Source: Byssochlamys sp. IMV 00236
Taxonomy: Eukaryota > Ascomycota > Eurotiomycetes > Eurotiales > Thermoascaceae
DNA length: 64,000 nucleotides
Assembly (NCBI GenBank): GCA_001931875.2
Contig: MSJH02000482.1
Span: 310,001-374,000, forward strand
Direction of reading: 5' to 3'
Below, in pieces: positions 38,483-50,133 of the stretch. The position numbers were made by a program, and so were the translations under genes. The notes beneath the pieces were generated by a model that ran no database searches, was not told the origin of the DNA, and saw only the letters and a list, made by a program, of their open reading frames with translations. Each line of letters begins with the position of its first letter. Position 1 is the first letter of the stretch.

Positions 38483-38601
38483 ACATACGACCATAGGATG
38501 TGGAAAACAGGGCTTCCCGTCCGCTCAGCCGTACTTAAGCCACACGCCGGCCGGTTAGTAGTTGGGTGGGTGACCACCAGCGAATCCCGGCTGTTGTATG
38601 T
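38483..38601 (+). rRNA. 5S ribosomal RNA
   Basis: The 119-nt sequence begins ACATACGACCATAGG and ends CTGTTGTATGT, the closing stem of filamentous-fungal 5S rRNA. The internal promoter elements are recognisable, including AAGCCACACGCCGG and GGTTAGTAGTTGGGTGGGTG. One stem differs from the usual Aspergillus sequence on both strands in a compensating way (GCCGGCCGG with CCCGGC), so pairing looks preserved and the gene is probably functional. It is transcribed by RNA polymerase III and dispersed rather than in the rDNA array, as usual in Pezizomycotina. Confidence 0.95.
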
Positions 38602-38616
38602 TTTTTTTTTTTTTTT
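38602..38616 (+). terminator. Pol III T-run terminator of the 5S gene
   Basis: A run of 16 T residues (38601-38616) begins at the 3' end of the 5S gene, the standard RNA polymerase III stop signal. Confidence 0.9.
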
Positions 38617-39230
38617 AAATTGTCGAGATTTTTATAATGAACTATATCTATGTAGCAGAGTGTAGGTCGGCCGAGCTAAAACGGGTGAGAACATTGCTCG
38701 TCTTGGAGGTTCAGAGACTAGATGATAAAGAAGCTCAAGAATCTACCTAGGTAGCTACCTATCTGCTGTGCGCCAATCTAACCCAATACCTAGGTAGGAA
38801 AAGGGTGTAGACGATTGCCTACAGGACCGTAGGGGCCTAAAAGAATATTATCTTATATTAAGTTGCAGAACCCTTTTGTTGCCTATTCCATACGTATTTT
38901 GTCTATTGTCGATCACTGACTGTTAGTCTATATACAACAGACACACTAACTACCGGGGTTGTGCCAAATAAAGTTTACAGAGTAATTATTAGCGGCAACC
39001 CCCTTCTGCCTTGATAATTATCTACTGGTATTCACCGGATCATCCCGGTTCCCAAGGTTGTTTTGCTCAGTCACCGCTTTGCGTGACATTTAAAACCCCC
39101 CTTTCTTCTCCCGTGCTTGGATTTCTCTTACCTGCCTTACCTTCATCTCCATAGAGTCAGCCATAAGGACCAAAGTCATCAACAAATCCACATATCAAAC
39201 ACACTGAATCTATCAAGAAAACAATCGACA
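38617..39230. other. Intergenic with AvrII-type palindromes; promoter of next gene
   Basis: It contains two perfect palindromes centred on CCTAGG, at 38743-38754 and 38787-38796. The last 170 bases are C/T-rich and probably hold the promoter and 5' UTR of the small Tyr/Gly protein gene. Confidence 0.5.
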
Positions 39231-39694
39231 ATGTCTTCCTCCGGAAAGGGATACGACTACGTCAGCTCGGGGACTAATAGTCAGGTAAGCAAGGCGGCTC
39301 CCGGCCTCCTCTTTCTCGGCCTAAGATACGGAAGCTACTGGTATAACGAGTAGTATACGATTTACTAATTATACATCTACATTTGACTAAACTAATGTCT
39401 AAATATGTAATGTCTACGCGATGGAAATTAACTACGTTCTAATCCTATCAATCATACAGGGCAACCACTACTGTGTCCGCGACTACGGGACTGGAAGCAA
39501 CAGCAACGGCCAAGGAAGTGATGCGTATCATTATTCCAACGCGTGAGTTGATCAATCTGAAGCATCTGGTTTGTCCTTTTCTGATACTGTCTCACAGAAA
39601 CGGTTCCTACTACTATTCCAACTCCAACGGGAGCACGTACTATAATGACGGCAAGGGAAGTGCGACTTATACCCCACCCAGTGGGAAGAAATGA
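39231..39694 (+). CDS. Small Gly/Ser/Tyr/Asn-rich conserved fungal protein
   Basis: Three exons: 39231-39284, 39460-39542 and 39598-39694; total 77 aa, introns 175 and 55 nt, phases close. The protein has no signal peptide or membrane span. It is dominated by Tyr, Ser, Asn and Gly, with near-repeats such as YHYSNANGSYYYSNSNGSTYY near the C-terminal half and an N-terminal TNSQGNHYCVRDYG. Small proteins of this kind are found across filamentous ascomycetes with no assigned function. The low-complexity aromatic/polar composition resembles disordered, condensate-prone segments (inference). The first intron, 175 nt, is long for this locus. Confidence 0.85.
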
Positions 39695-40239
39695 ATTCTA
39701 TTGAATTCTTTCCCCAAAGGTGGAGTCGTGGGCAAGACTTTTAGCCGGAGTTTGGAATGTAGCTTTACAACGGGGATTCTGCGCGACGGATAGCTTCTTC
39801 AAGTTCGGGGACCAAGGTGTTCAGGTGTTTGCAGACCCTGTTTGTAGACCAGACAATTAGGCTTAATTTCAACACACTTGAATCTCACAACGTGGATCCC
39901 GAACATGAATATGCTTGATGTTATGGAGACTTTCTGAGACTGCTTTTGTCCAATCTTCTGGATTGGCGGCTTAGCGCATCGACACCGTCTAAAACATTCA
40001 ATAACCACGGTGATATATCGACGTGCTCTGTTCAAACTGATTCCAGGTTGCAATGAGACATGTCCAGCATTGAAAAGCTGATACTCTGAAGATCCAATCA
40101 AATTCTTGAACATAGCTTTAAATTTTTAATTCCGCCCCGAGTTGATTAGTGGAGACTGGCTACCAGAGTCATGGCGTCTTCCCTGATAGAGACTCTCGTT
40201 ATCCATACATGGTATAGGACATATATATGTTTTAATGCT
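39695..40239. other. Convergent 3' region with an orphan open frame
   Basis: This gap lies tail to tail between the small Tyr/Gly protein gene and the pyruvate carrier gene. A 104-codon minus-strand open frame at 39799-40113 has a CFRRCRC cluster but no recognisable domain or intron partner. It is left as uncertain. Confidence 0.5.
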
Positions 40240-41013
40240 TTAGTTGCTCTTCTTCAGAGCTCCCTCGGCGGCCTTCTCGACTGCCTTGGCGGAGTCGACC
40301 ACTTCGTGCTCGATCTCCTTGGCAGCCTCAGCTGTAGAGCCGGCCTGGCTGCGTTTCCAGAGGAAGATACGGGTGACCTGGACGACACCGACGCATCCCA
40401 GGAAGAAGTTCACGGTAGCAAGACTAAGGTTGAGGTCAGTGATGTTGTTTTCAAGTCGTAGTTCAGGAAGAACACTACATACAGAACATTACGAGGCTTG
40501 ATGATCAGGCACCATCGGGTCCAGATGGCACCCGTGGCCATGAGGGCACCGTTCTGAGTCAAAGACAGCTTCTCAGCTGGACGACCGAAGTCGGAAATAC
40601 CTGCGATAACGAGAGCCCACTGAAACACATAAAATTAGCCATCTGTGGTCGTATCGCACTAATCGTCCATGATTATATATGCTGGCGCAGCGAATATAAA
40701 ATCACGTCTTATCAGGAAATTGGTCCAATTGTACCTTCATCATGGGAGCCCTGAACATTGCGAATCCAACCGTTAGCAGCGGTCCCTTTAAACCGGACAA
40801 TTGATAAAGCGCGCAATTTGCTCACCAGAAATGCACCGTCTTGACGCCAATAGGGCTGTTCCATAGACGCTGGAAAGTGCTCTGCTGTTCCTGCGCCGCT
40901 CCAGCCTCTGAGCTCTGGAACCGACGGCCCTGTCTGCGGAAAGGAGCAGAGGCGTTACGGAACGCAGCTCTGGTGTTCTGGAAAAAGCGCAAACCAACGC
41001 GAGAGGTCGACAT
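40240..41013 (-). CDS. Mitochondrial pyruvate carrier subunit (MPC2/MPC3-like)
   Basis: Four exons: 41013-40826, 40750-40735 (a 16-nt micro-exon), 40619-40483 and 40423-40240; total 174 aa, introns 75, 115 and 59 nt. The N-terminus is Arg/Ser-rich without acidic residues for about 40 residues, ending RRFQSSE, typical of a mitochondrial presequence. The MPC core then reads WNSPIGVKTVHFWAPMMKW, ISDFGRP, and a run from LSLTQNGALMATGAIWTRW to IIKPRNVLLATVNFF. A soluble Ala/Glu/Lys-rich tail of about 45 residues follows. In the inner membrane it forms a heterodimer with MPC1 to import pyruvate. The WAPMMKW segment needs the micro-exon, an easy place for annotation error. It is divergent from the complex I subunit gene. 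Confidence 0.95.
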
Positions 41014-41521
41014 GATGGGCGGGGAGAATCTGGGGTGGTTCAAGAGATAATGTCGCGCGACAGCCGGTGATTTTTCGAACTCGAGCTGTGACCTGAGCCC
41101 TGAAAGGAGTGGAGAGGAAGAAGGACGAAATGGGAAACGCCTCTCAAGATAGTCTGTTGAGGATGAAATGAGAGTCGACTGAAGATGGGGATAGTCACAA
41201 TACTGCTCTCCCCGGGCGATCTCGGCGGATTATCCGTTCGTCTCACCGGCCGTTCTTTGGGGATTTCACTTATGTCCGAGCACAACATCTCTTATGCCCG
41301 GCTGAGTCATCCCTGACATTACGCTTGCCCCGATTGGTCGATTCGCTCAGCCTGCAACTTCCAACCGTCCGCAAAGCTGCTTAACATATCGACTCTGTTC
41401 CCCTCTCTCTCTGCTTCTAGGGTTCTCCTCCGCCCACCAATTGATACCCTGGTTTGATCATCATATTGTCTGGCTTATATCGCAGCGGAAAGTCGACCTT
41501 TTCCCCGAAAGCTGCACAGAA
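41014..41521. promoter_or_regulatory. Shared divergent promoter of two mitochondrial genes
   Basis: This 508-bp region separates the MPC and NDUFA2-type start codons. A CCAAT box lies on the minus strand (ATTGG at 41333-41337), the site type bound by the HAP complex, which governs respiratory genes in fungi. A CT run is at about 41400-41412. Confidence 0.55.
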
Positions 41522-42008
41522 ATGTCGGCCAAGTACGCCTTCTCTCAGGGCCTGAAGGAGCTCCGCTTCCTTTTCTGCCAGACCTCCGCACACAGCGAGG
41601 CTACGAGGTTCGTGATCTATCGACATCTACCGGCTGAAAATGCCAATGGCGCGTCTCTGTGCTAACGCTGGAGCCGACAGGTCATTCCTCAAGCGCGCGT
41701 ACCCCACGATGAAGAAGAACAACCCATACATTCCCATCCTGATGCGAGAAGCCGCGGGCACGGAGCCGCGGGTCTATGCGAGATACGGTACGATTCTATT
41801 TCCATGGAAGTATTGTGGAATCGAGTGAGGGACTGACGGCGTGGTGATTTGTACAGCCCTGGGAAAGGAGAAGTTTGAGCTGCTGAACGGTAAGTATCTA
41901 TCTGTCTCCAGATTTCCGTCGGGATGGCCCCCGCTGACATAAATGCTACCAGGTCTGTCCGACAAGGAGATTGAGGAGAAGGTGACCTCGCTGGTAAAGA
42001 CTGCATAG
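41522..42008 (+). CDS. Complex I subunit NDUFA2/B8 type (10.5 kDa)
   Basis: Four exons: 41522-41607, 41681-41787, 41857-41889 and 41953-42008; total 93 aa, introns 73, 69 and 63 nt, phases close. The protein reads MSAKYAFSQGLKELRFLFCQ, then LKRAYPTMKKNNPYIPILMREA, the thioredoxin-like fold of the L51/S25/CI-B8 family, with the family's usual length of about 90-100. It belongs to the peripheral arm of respiratory complex I on the matrix side. The alternative, mitochondrial ribosomal protein L51/S25, is less likely because of the NPYIPILMREA segment. It shares a promoter region with the pyruvate carrier gene. Confidence 0.93.
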
Positions 42009-42173
42009 CCGAAAAGATCTGCGTTCTATCTCTGTTTTATGCATTGCGCCCTCGAGCGACTCCGTCTGTACCTCTACATGAAAATGAAATTCCTCCTACA
42101 ATCTCGGTGACCCGCGTGAGATATTGGTTGTTGACTTGTTTTGATTATCTTCGATTTACTATATCCGGAGAAA

Positions 42174-43624
42174 TTACAAGGTGCCATTGACGGCAGGCTC
42201 GCCGAAACGGAACTGCGCCCAACTCATACTGCCTGACTTCAGAGTCCATAGTCTCCTACCCTTATCCTCGCCAGCCGCGCCAGCAGCGATGTGGACGGGA
42301 AGGATATGATCGAAGAAGGGGTGCGCTTGTCTTGCGTCTGGTCTCTTCAGCAGATCAACCATGGCCTGCTCCCTCTTCTCTGGCGGGGCGGTGGCCGCGT
42401 CCTTGAGCGCTTCGTCGAAACTGACCGTGTATGGCAGGGGTCTGGGATCTCCAAACGTGAAGTGCATATCGCGCAGATTGTGCACCGCCATTCCGGAACC
42501 AATGATCTGGATATTCTCATCGCGCAGCTTCGACAAGGCCTGTCCTAGTTTGTAGTGCTTGGCCGGGTCCTCGTTTCCGAATAGAGATACCTGCACGATC
42601 GGAACCTTCAGTGGATTCGTCTCGGGATCGAAAGCTAAAATTATAAGTGTTAATCATATATCTCGTGAGAATCGCAGAATATGTTAACCATACCGCACTT
42701 AAACCCCGCCCAGACACCGTGATCGAGACCCCTCTTGACTCCCTCGGCTTTGATTCCGGCTTCATGCAGAGCATCAATGACCTTCTGAGCGACCTCCTTG
42801 CTTCCTACATTAGGAAATTTTTCCTTGTAGTAGTGGCTCGGAAAGCCATAGAAACTGCCAATTTTTCAGCCATGTTCTCTCCATCATCACAATCCAATCA
42901 AAATTCACACGGGATCCTCAGAAACTTACTCGTAGATCAAATCCGTGATCTCAGCCGTGTTCACCTGGATTGTATCCGGGCCTGCTTGCCAATGGGCAGA
43001 GAAGACGACCACCGCGCGCGGCTTCACCTTGGTCGTGATCTCACGGCCCAATTCCTGCAATTTGCTGTATGCAGGATGGTCACGCTCATACATGACGTTT
43101 GGCTGGTGGTTAAGGTTAGCTTGATATCCATAACGTGGTAAAACAATAAGTTTAAATATCCTTCTGCAATGCAGATTCCAGTGTCCTCCCAGAGAATAAA
43201 ATCCAGTATCTCCAAAATCAAAAATAAAACAAAATCAAAATAAAAAACCCACCCCTCCATGACTGATAAAATAAACCGGCGTCCTCATCTTGAATCCACT
43301 CTCCTCAGCACGAAGATTCGCAAGATTCGACTTGGCTTGAAGAGCCGCTGAATTCGAAACCTGTCTAACAACAGACTGCCTGCCAAGCAGTCGTGAAAAG
43401 GGAAAGAATCGCGTCACGGTGGCGGTATCCTGGTCTGCAGAAGCGGTTGTGGTTGTACTTGTAGTTGACGAATGGACCAGATACGCGATAAAGACCGCGG
43501 AAAGAACTGAAAGGATGGAAAGGAGGATCGTGACGGGCGATGTGCTTGGACTGTTGCTATTGCTGCGTTCTGGATGTCCCTGACTCGGGTCCTTTGGCGG
43601 GATATTGGCGGGAGATGAAGGCAT
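42174..43624 (-). CDS. Extradiol ring-cleavage dioxygenase, DOPA 4,5-dioxygenase type (LigB), with N-terminal anchor
   Basis: Four exons: 43624-43253, 43102-42930, 42854-42694 and 42634-42174; total 388 aa, introns 150, 75 and 59 nt. The LigB core starts near residue 113 (MRTPVYFISHGG). Likely metal ligands or active-site residues are in SHGG, FSAHWQ and HPFFDHILPVH. The core should open a catechol ring next to the diol using O2. Unusual for the family is a 110-residue extension ahead of the core. It has a Ser/Pro-rich start, one strong hydrophobic helix (about residues 31-49) and a Thr-rich spacer, suggesting a membrane-anchored enzyme. An internal start at the core Met would give an ordinary 276-aa soluble enzyme. 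It is convergent with the complex I gene, 165 bp apart. Confidence 0.9.
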
Positions 43625-44659
43625 ATATAGGATAGCTGCGGAGGGGACAACCGGCAACGGGAGTAGATAGATGGGTATTGATTTGGTCCTCTCCTCTTTA
43701 GTTCCTGGAGGGTTTCTAACTGTGAGGTTCGAGTTAGAACCGACAAAGCATACCTAGTTATCCCTCCGTTTGATGATAGAGTAGTTCGAAGTAGGATGAG
43801 CAAGGATCAGGGCTAGTCTGTCAATCAATCAATCAATCAATCAAACTAGAACGGACTCTAATCAGGAAGCACGTATATGTGATTCAAGGGAAGACGGCTA
43901 TATATCCAAATACCAACGTCGGCTGTTGCATTAATAGTTGCTTAACTAACCGGATACGTAGGATATGTAAGCGAAACCCGGCTTTGTATGGAAAATGGGA
44001 GATACTCGGGATCGCCGCGCGGAATCTGTCCGCGGTTGTCGGCCCGTTTGTCAGTCGCCAAGCCTATAACTATGCCAACGCCCCTTGGCATAATGATTTA
44101 TTCTTTCATTATAAGGCGAATAACTAGAAGTACATTGAATCGTCTACTAATGAGTTGCGCGAGGTCACTCTCTGGAATCGAGTAGGAAGCTACTGGCGAC
44201 ATTGGAAGCTTTGATAGTCCCACAAAATCTAGTGTCTACCTCCGGCGAAACGTGATTAAGACTACGACAATAACACGAAGTAATCACATCCCTACAGAAG
44301 ATATGCTTCCACAAGTTCAGGTGCCAAGTCCCAAAAATAATATCGTAAGGGTCTGCATTGTACTGTAGGTCATCGCCTCATGCCGGCAACCCTCGATTAC
44401 ACATTTCTGTGAAATCTTAAAGCTGCTCTCAAACTAAAGATAAAGGTATCTAGGCCACATAGGCCATAACTGCCGAAAATAATATGCCGAGTCCTGCCGG
44501 AAGAAATCAGGTCTGCAACCATGTTGATCCTGGCTGTTTCGAATAGGGGTAAACGAGAAAGTCCAAAAGTTACGGGTATCCCATGGACAAAGAAAGAAAA
44601 CAAAATGCAGACAAAACGTGAAGTTGGAAAGTAGAAAGAATAGTGTTTCTTTTTGCTTT
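43625..44659. other. Intergenic with TCAA microsatellite
   Basis: Promoter region of the dioxygenase, then the 3' region of the Skt5-type gene. A perfect (TCAA)6 tract is at 43821-43844. No gene was seen. Confidence 0.6.
43821..43844. repeat. (TCAA)6 microsatellite
   Basis: Six perfect tetranucleotide repeats, about 200 bp upstream of the dioxygenase start. Confidence 0.95.
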
Positions 44660-47491
44660 TTACATGACGATGCAATCGCCTTCGTTCTGTTTGGTGACGT
44701 TGGAGCGCGAGACTCGTGTCTTTTGCATCCTGCCACCGCCCTTTTTTAGATCCTCGAGGCGTTCACGAGCTTTGTCAAAGTTCTGAGCTGTAGAAACAGT
44801 GAGTATTATGATTTATGCGGAGACCAACGTAACAAACAACTTACAAGCTGCCCGCCAATACCATCTCTTGGCGTCGTCAAGGTTGGAGGCGACGCCGATA
44901 CCAACCTCCGTAAAGTAACCCATGGCATACTCAGCCTTCGCGAGACCAGCAGAAGCTGCTTTCCTCGCCCATAGATAGGCTTCAGTGTCGCTCTGCTGCA
45001 GAATGCCTTCAGCTCCGGTCAGGTACCAACCACTGAGGGCAAGTTCACTCTGGTGTTCACCCTGTGCAGCCGCGCGAGTGTACCAAATGATACTTTGGCG
45101 CGCATCCACAGGGCAACCCATGAGACCATACTCGTATGCAGATCCGAGTCGGAACTGAGAGAATTTGTACCCAAGCTCTGCAGCCTGGTGGAAGAGCTGT
45201 CTGGAGTATTCTTCGTCCCGGATAACGATATCGTTGCCACTAGCGCTCTCATATAACAGACCGAGCTCATGGAGAGCGTGGGGATTCTCCTCGTCTGCAC
45301 GTTCCGCAGCACGCTTCAACCATGAGATAGCTTCTCGCGGGCTCTTCTGCTGTCCCAGGAGACCCTTCAGCAGAATCATTCCCATCTTATACATGGCAGG
45401 CGTATTTCCCAGGGCTGCAGCACGCTTGTACCACTGAACCGCCTTGAACGGGTCGCGTTTGGTTCCGCCGCCTTCTTCCTGCCCCAGTTCGCAACACACA
45501 GCCACACGGTAAGCGGATTCCGCATGTCCCTGTTTCGCAGCAGATTGATACAAATGGAAAGCTTCCTTCGTGTCAACTTCCAGACCCAGCTGGCCTTGAC
45601 CATAGCAGTCTGCCAGATAAAACATGGCTTCTGGATATCCGGCATGTACGAGCTTCTTTACCATTTTATAGGCATCCATGATATACTTTTCGCGTGTCTT
45701 GCTCTTCGTTTTGGCATCAAGCATTCCGTCTCCGTTAACAAGGACCGTTGAAGCTTCAACCATCTTCTTTGCTAACGTCAACTGTAGCTTCCGGTCCTCC
45801 GGACGGCTGCGCACCATTAGCTGCAGACGGTCAAGCTCTTGCTGAGTGACTGGCCCCGAATCCGGTTCTTCTCCAGCCACAGTTTGTTGCGGGATCTGAC
45901 TAGGCCCGGGTGCGCCAGCGGGAGGGCCACCATACTGTCGCACTGGAGCGGGTTTGGGGCCTTGATCAAGCCCAGGTCTGAAAGGTGTCGGATGAGCAGG
46001 CAGGGAGTCTGGGTTTTGCGGATCCACGCCCTGAAACTCCTGTGATTCCATACTGGGCTGATTTGACCTATATGGTCGTGGAGGGCCATTGTCTTGCATA
46101 GACCCACCATATTGTTGTGGAGGCGCATAACCCCCGTAACTCTCAGTATACATCGGCATAGGTGGCCCCTGGTTTCCTGGGGGATATTGACTGTTCATCG
46201 AATCGCCGTAGGTATTCTGATCATTAGGAAGGTCGAACTGAAATCCTGCATTTGCAAGCTCGTCGTGATGGTTGGTTCGGAGGTCGGGCTGCGACTGAGC
46301 TTTGTGAGCTTGTGCCGAGAACCCTGGGTTGTACGCAGCGTATTGGCCTCCCGACTGAGCAGCGGCTGGCGCCGGGGGCTTCCGGTCTTCTACCCCTGGT
46401 ATAAAATGCTCCTGGTGACTCTGAGGATTGTCCGGCATAGCATCAAAGTTCGGCATATCGGGTTCATCGCCCTCTGCTGAGTCAAAGTAATGATCCAAGA
46501 AGTCGTCGTCCGAGGCGTCTTTGTCATCTGTGGACGCAGGTTGCGCAAGATAGCCTGCTGGATCTGACCGAGGAATAGTCGACGCGTCAGGCCTATATCC
46601 AGTCGTAGTAGACGGTCTTGGAGGAGGGGGCTGGCTGTAAGGATCTGCATTGTAGGAAGTCGCAGATGCGGGCGTGTGTTCCTGGTACGTAGACTGTCCA
46701 GGGTACAGTGGTTGTCGCGGTGGCCCTGACTGCGTCGGAGAGTTGATGGGCATAGTCGCGCTTCTCGTTGCTTGCGGCATCACCGGCGGGACATTGGGAT
46801 CAATGTACGGCCGCTCAGGTCTGCCTCGAGGTGGGCCATATCCAGCAGGTGGTGGTCCACGCGATCCGTACGGGTCCCTCCCATTTCTATATTCTCTTGG
46901 AGACGAGTGAGCACTTTGTTGTCTCGAGGAGTCGGAGCGGATCGAGTGAGAGGTATGCGGTCGGTCCGGGGCGCGCACAGGCGGCGATCTATCCTTCAAA
47001 TCCATGCCTGCCATCTGCCTCTCAATACCAGTATCCGGCGGACCCTTGCGCATGTCCCATGATCCATTCTGCGGCGGTCCTCCTTGTGCTGAATGCTCAT
47101 TAGTTCTTGTTCATTTATTTCTGTTCGAAGCCTCTTACTCACGTGGTCTCATTCGCCCCTGCGGAGGAGGTCGATTCATCGGCCTGCCTCCTGGCCCGCC
47201 TGGCGGAGGTCGTCTTCTGTCCGGATTGCCTCGACCGTCATATCCAGGTTGGTGTGGCGGTCCACCGTAACCACCGCGCTGTGGTCGCGACTGCGATCGC
47301 GGGGGATACGCCTGCTGGCCTCTGTATCCAGCGTCGCCATAGCCATCGTAGTTATCGTACCCATAATCCTGGTATCCTTGATCATAGCCGTTCTGCGGCG
47401 GACCCTGCCAGCCCGCAGCCTGAGGATACGGATTGTCGTATTGTCTGGTAGGAGGAGGCCGTTGCGGCGGCGCTCGCTGAGGATACGCCAT
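44660..47491 (-). CDS. Chitin synthase activator, Skt5/Chs4-type Sel1-repeat protein with CAAX end
   Basis: Three exons: 47491-47143, 47088-44845 and 44787-44660; total 906 aa, introns 54 and 57 nt. The N-terminal half (about 1-490) is disordered, rich in Pro, Gly, Gln, Tyr and Arg. About seven Sel1/TPR-like repeats follow (about 500-860), with units such as AMFYLADCYGQGQLG and SEYAMGYFTEVGIG-type helices. The short last exon ends in DCIVM, a CAAX box expected to be farnesylated, as in yeast Skt5/Chs4. Such proteins bind and activate class IV chitin synthase (Chs3 type) at the plasma membrane near septa and tips. Missing the last 128-nt exon would remove the lipid anchor. The ATG at 47491 is the first in frame. 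Confidence 0.92.
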
Positions 47492-50133
47492 CCCCAGTCT
47501 GATATTAGCACCGAGGCCTTATCTTTCGCTTCGCCGTCGATTTGAGGGGCCGTCTCCGTCTTATGCAGCTTGACTGAGACTCGTTCCGTAGGGCTCTGGG
47601 ACGGGGGATAAGGGTACTTGGCAACACTGCCAAGTATTAAAATGTGTTAGTCCTCACCATTATTATCGTCAACAAAAGAACCGTGAATGTCCGCGGGGCG
47701 TGGGTCTCACCCAGGGGCGTTTCTTTAATTTTAAGCTGAGGCCGATAGGAACGAACGGACGACGCTACGCAGAGAGCCGCGACGGAAGAGCCAAGAAACG
47801 GGGACGATTCCGAATCTGAAGCTTGGAGGAGCACTGTAGAGAACCAGTGCGGACAGATATCAACAGGGATTGTGACGCAAAAGGGCGCATTGGCATGAAC
47901 GTGCGAGGAAGTAGCTGAGTTTCGATCCCTATAGCAGCATCGCAACACAACACAGAATCCGCAGGTCTGTCGCCTGCTGGCACTGCTCCTCTGGCAGGGG
48001 GACGAGAAGCAACAGCAGCAAGAATAATCGTGATGAAGCGCAGAGTGGCAGAGGGCTGCAATAATAATGAATACCTAGTTAACAATTTTCTGCAGTTGTC
48101 GGTCTCACGACTCCGAGGGGAGCAGCGATCACCTGTCGGGCCCGAACAAGTGGAGGGGGCAGTTGAATCTACCGCATTAGCTTCAGGAGAACGAACAACC
48201 AGCATCGTATCCGTTTGCCGGTTCCACCCCTCTCTGTCCTCTTGGAACTGGCCTATCTCGCCGATTGGCGCAGGTCTCTACAAGCTGAAAAAGGAGAATG
48301 ATGCAGCGCTGACTTGTTCGCGCAGCTCGCCGTTCGGCCGTGGATTCCAACTCACGATGAACGTTTTTTTGTGGCCCACGCCGCCGGCGTAAGGCTTTGG
48401 GTCCCTACAAGTTTGTTCTTCACCCCGCTGCTATTGTCGTCCTGGGCGCTGATCCTTTACGTTACACAGCAGTGGACTGTCCAACGAAGTTGGTCCTTTG
48501 GCCGGTTCTACAAAGTATCTAAGGCGCATCCAGTAGTATATCCACTGCTCGAGACAACTGATTCACCAAGTTATATCAATCCTTAGCCCTCCGTCTGTGA
48601 CCTATCGAGAGCTAGAGACCCTGTCAAGTACTTAAAAGCTCTTGGTCTGCAGCCCCGCAAAGCGGAATGGTCCAACCTCATCTTCAAACGCATCTGACAT
48701 TACAGTTATAAACTACTGTATTAGTCTTTCTGATACATACCTTCACTCTGCTTCTCCTGGCGCCCCGTACACCCCCGTCATCGGGAGAATTGTGCCTTGC
48801 GGGCCGAACGGCTTGCGGGTAAAGCAGAGGCCAATGAGGTCTATGTAGATCAGGGGTTTGGCGTGATGCGAATCCGATCGTGGCTAGTTAGGTTCGATAA
48901 CTGTTCGGAAGCCTGCTATCTCCATCCTTTCTCTGTGGCGCAAACGGGTTCCTTGACACGCCGGCCATTGGTGAATCTCCTATCTAGGAAACCGACGGCG
49001 TTGAACAATGTGCTTATCTCCCCATCCCCAAACCAGCATTCAATTTCGGGGCATATAACGATATGTTGCTCCTGACGTCAACGGTCTCTAGATCTGCAGG
49101 TCGTGTTGCATTTGGCGCAATTGGCGTCTCATCCAATACGTTCCGACCATTGTTTCATGCAATCAGAGCCAGAATGGTCGCCGATATGTTTCTCGAATCG
49201 CGTTCCTTTCGCCCATGTCGACTCAGAGAACGAAGCAGTACAGAATTACCATTTAGGCACGACATACTGACAAGGTACCTGATTGGACTTCAGACTAACC
49301 ATCTAACTTAGTTAACCCATCTTTAATTACAAAGTTCGTAATTTGACACCATTGGCCGAGCAGGGTATGTATTTACTGAATCACTTACCCAAGCTTACTG
49401 CTCCGTAATAGTTTATGAAACCGAGCGTACCTTTGATTCCCACAATATTCAGTCAATGATCAGAGCGACGCACTAGACGATAATACGATATTGTCAACGC
49501 TGCTCCGTAGTCTCATATCCGTACTCATCGTTCCCCAGTCCCAGGACGCAGAGGGATATTTATTGTGCCAATTAGCTATGGACTACCCCTAAGTCTTCTG
49601 ATAATATGAGTTCTGGGACGATATCTTTGTTCTTTCTCTTAGTTAGGTTAGGAGACCGTTTAATGGTTGATTGTCGCTAGGTACCTAGGTAGAGAGGAAG
49701 TCTCCGAGATTGGTACACATTACGGTCGATAGCAGCTGGACACGGCCTTATGAGATTCTATGTTGCATATTCACCAGCTATGCAGATCTGTGGTCAGTCT
49801 GTCAAACTGGAATGTTTGAAGGCATCATCTTATATGTAAATATAGGAATTTCCAGAGTACTGGTTGTATCCTCGATGTCACGGACTGCACGGGGTGTGGC
49901 TGCTCCCGAGAGCTGCGCCACAGAGTTTAATGCGCCACGTCCCAACTCCGGCGATGCGGCGAGTTACGCGGTAGCGATGGAAAGACTGGATAGTCGATTC
50001 CACTCAAACTCGACGGATTTGCATCCAGTCTCATTGCGGGCCAGGGGACTGGCATTACCGAAGTTTCGAGTTTCGCCGGAAAGATTGGTATTGTCTCATC
50101 GGACGTGCGATCGAATAGCCTCAAACCTTCACG
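47492..50133. other. Long divergent intergenic region
   Basis: 2.6 kb between the Skt5-type gene (-) and Cbp4 (+). Open frames at 48030-48590 and 48797-49075 are not protein-like and no exons could be joined. It likely holds a large promoter and 5' UTR for the wall gene. No tRNA, repeats or ncRNA was recognised. Confidence 0.45.

Noticed and set aside
39799..40113. 104-codon minus-strand frame with a Cys/Arg cluster
   Set aside because: Sits in a convergent 3' region with no recognisable family or promoter.
48030..49075. Open frames in the long gap upstream of the Skt5-type gene
   Set aside because: Not protein-like in composition and no exons could be joined.
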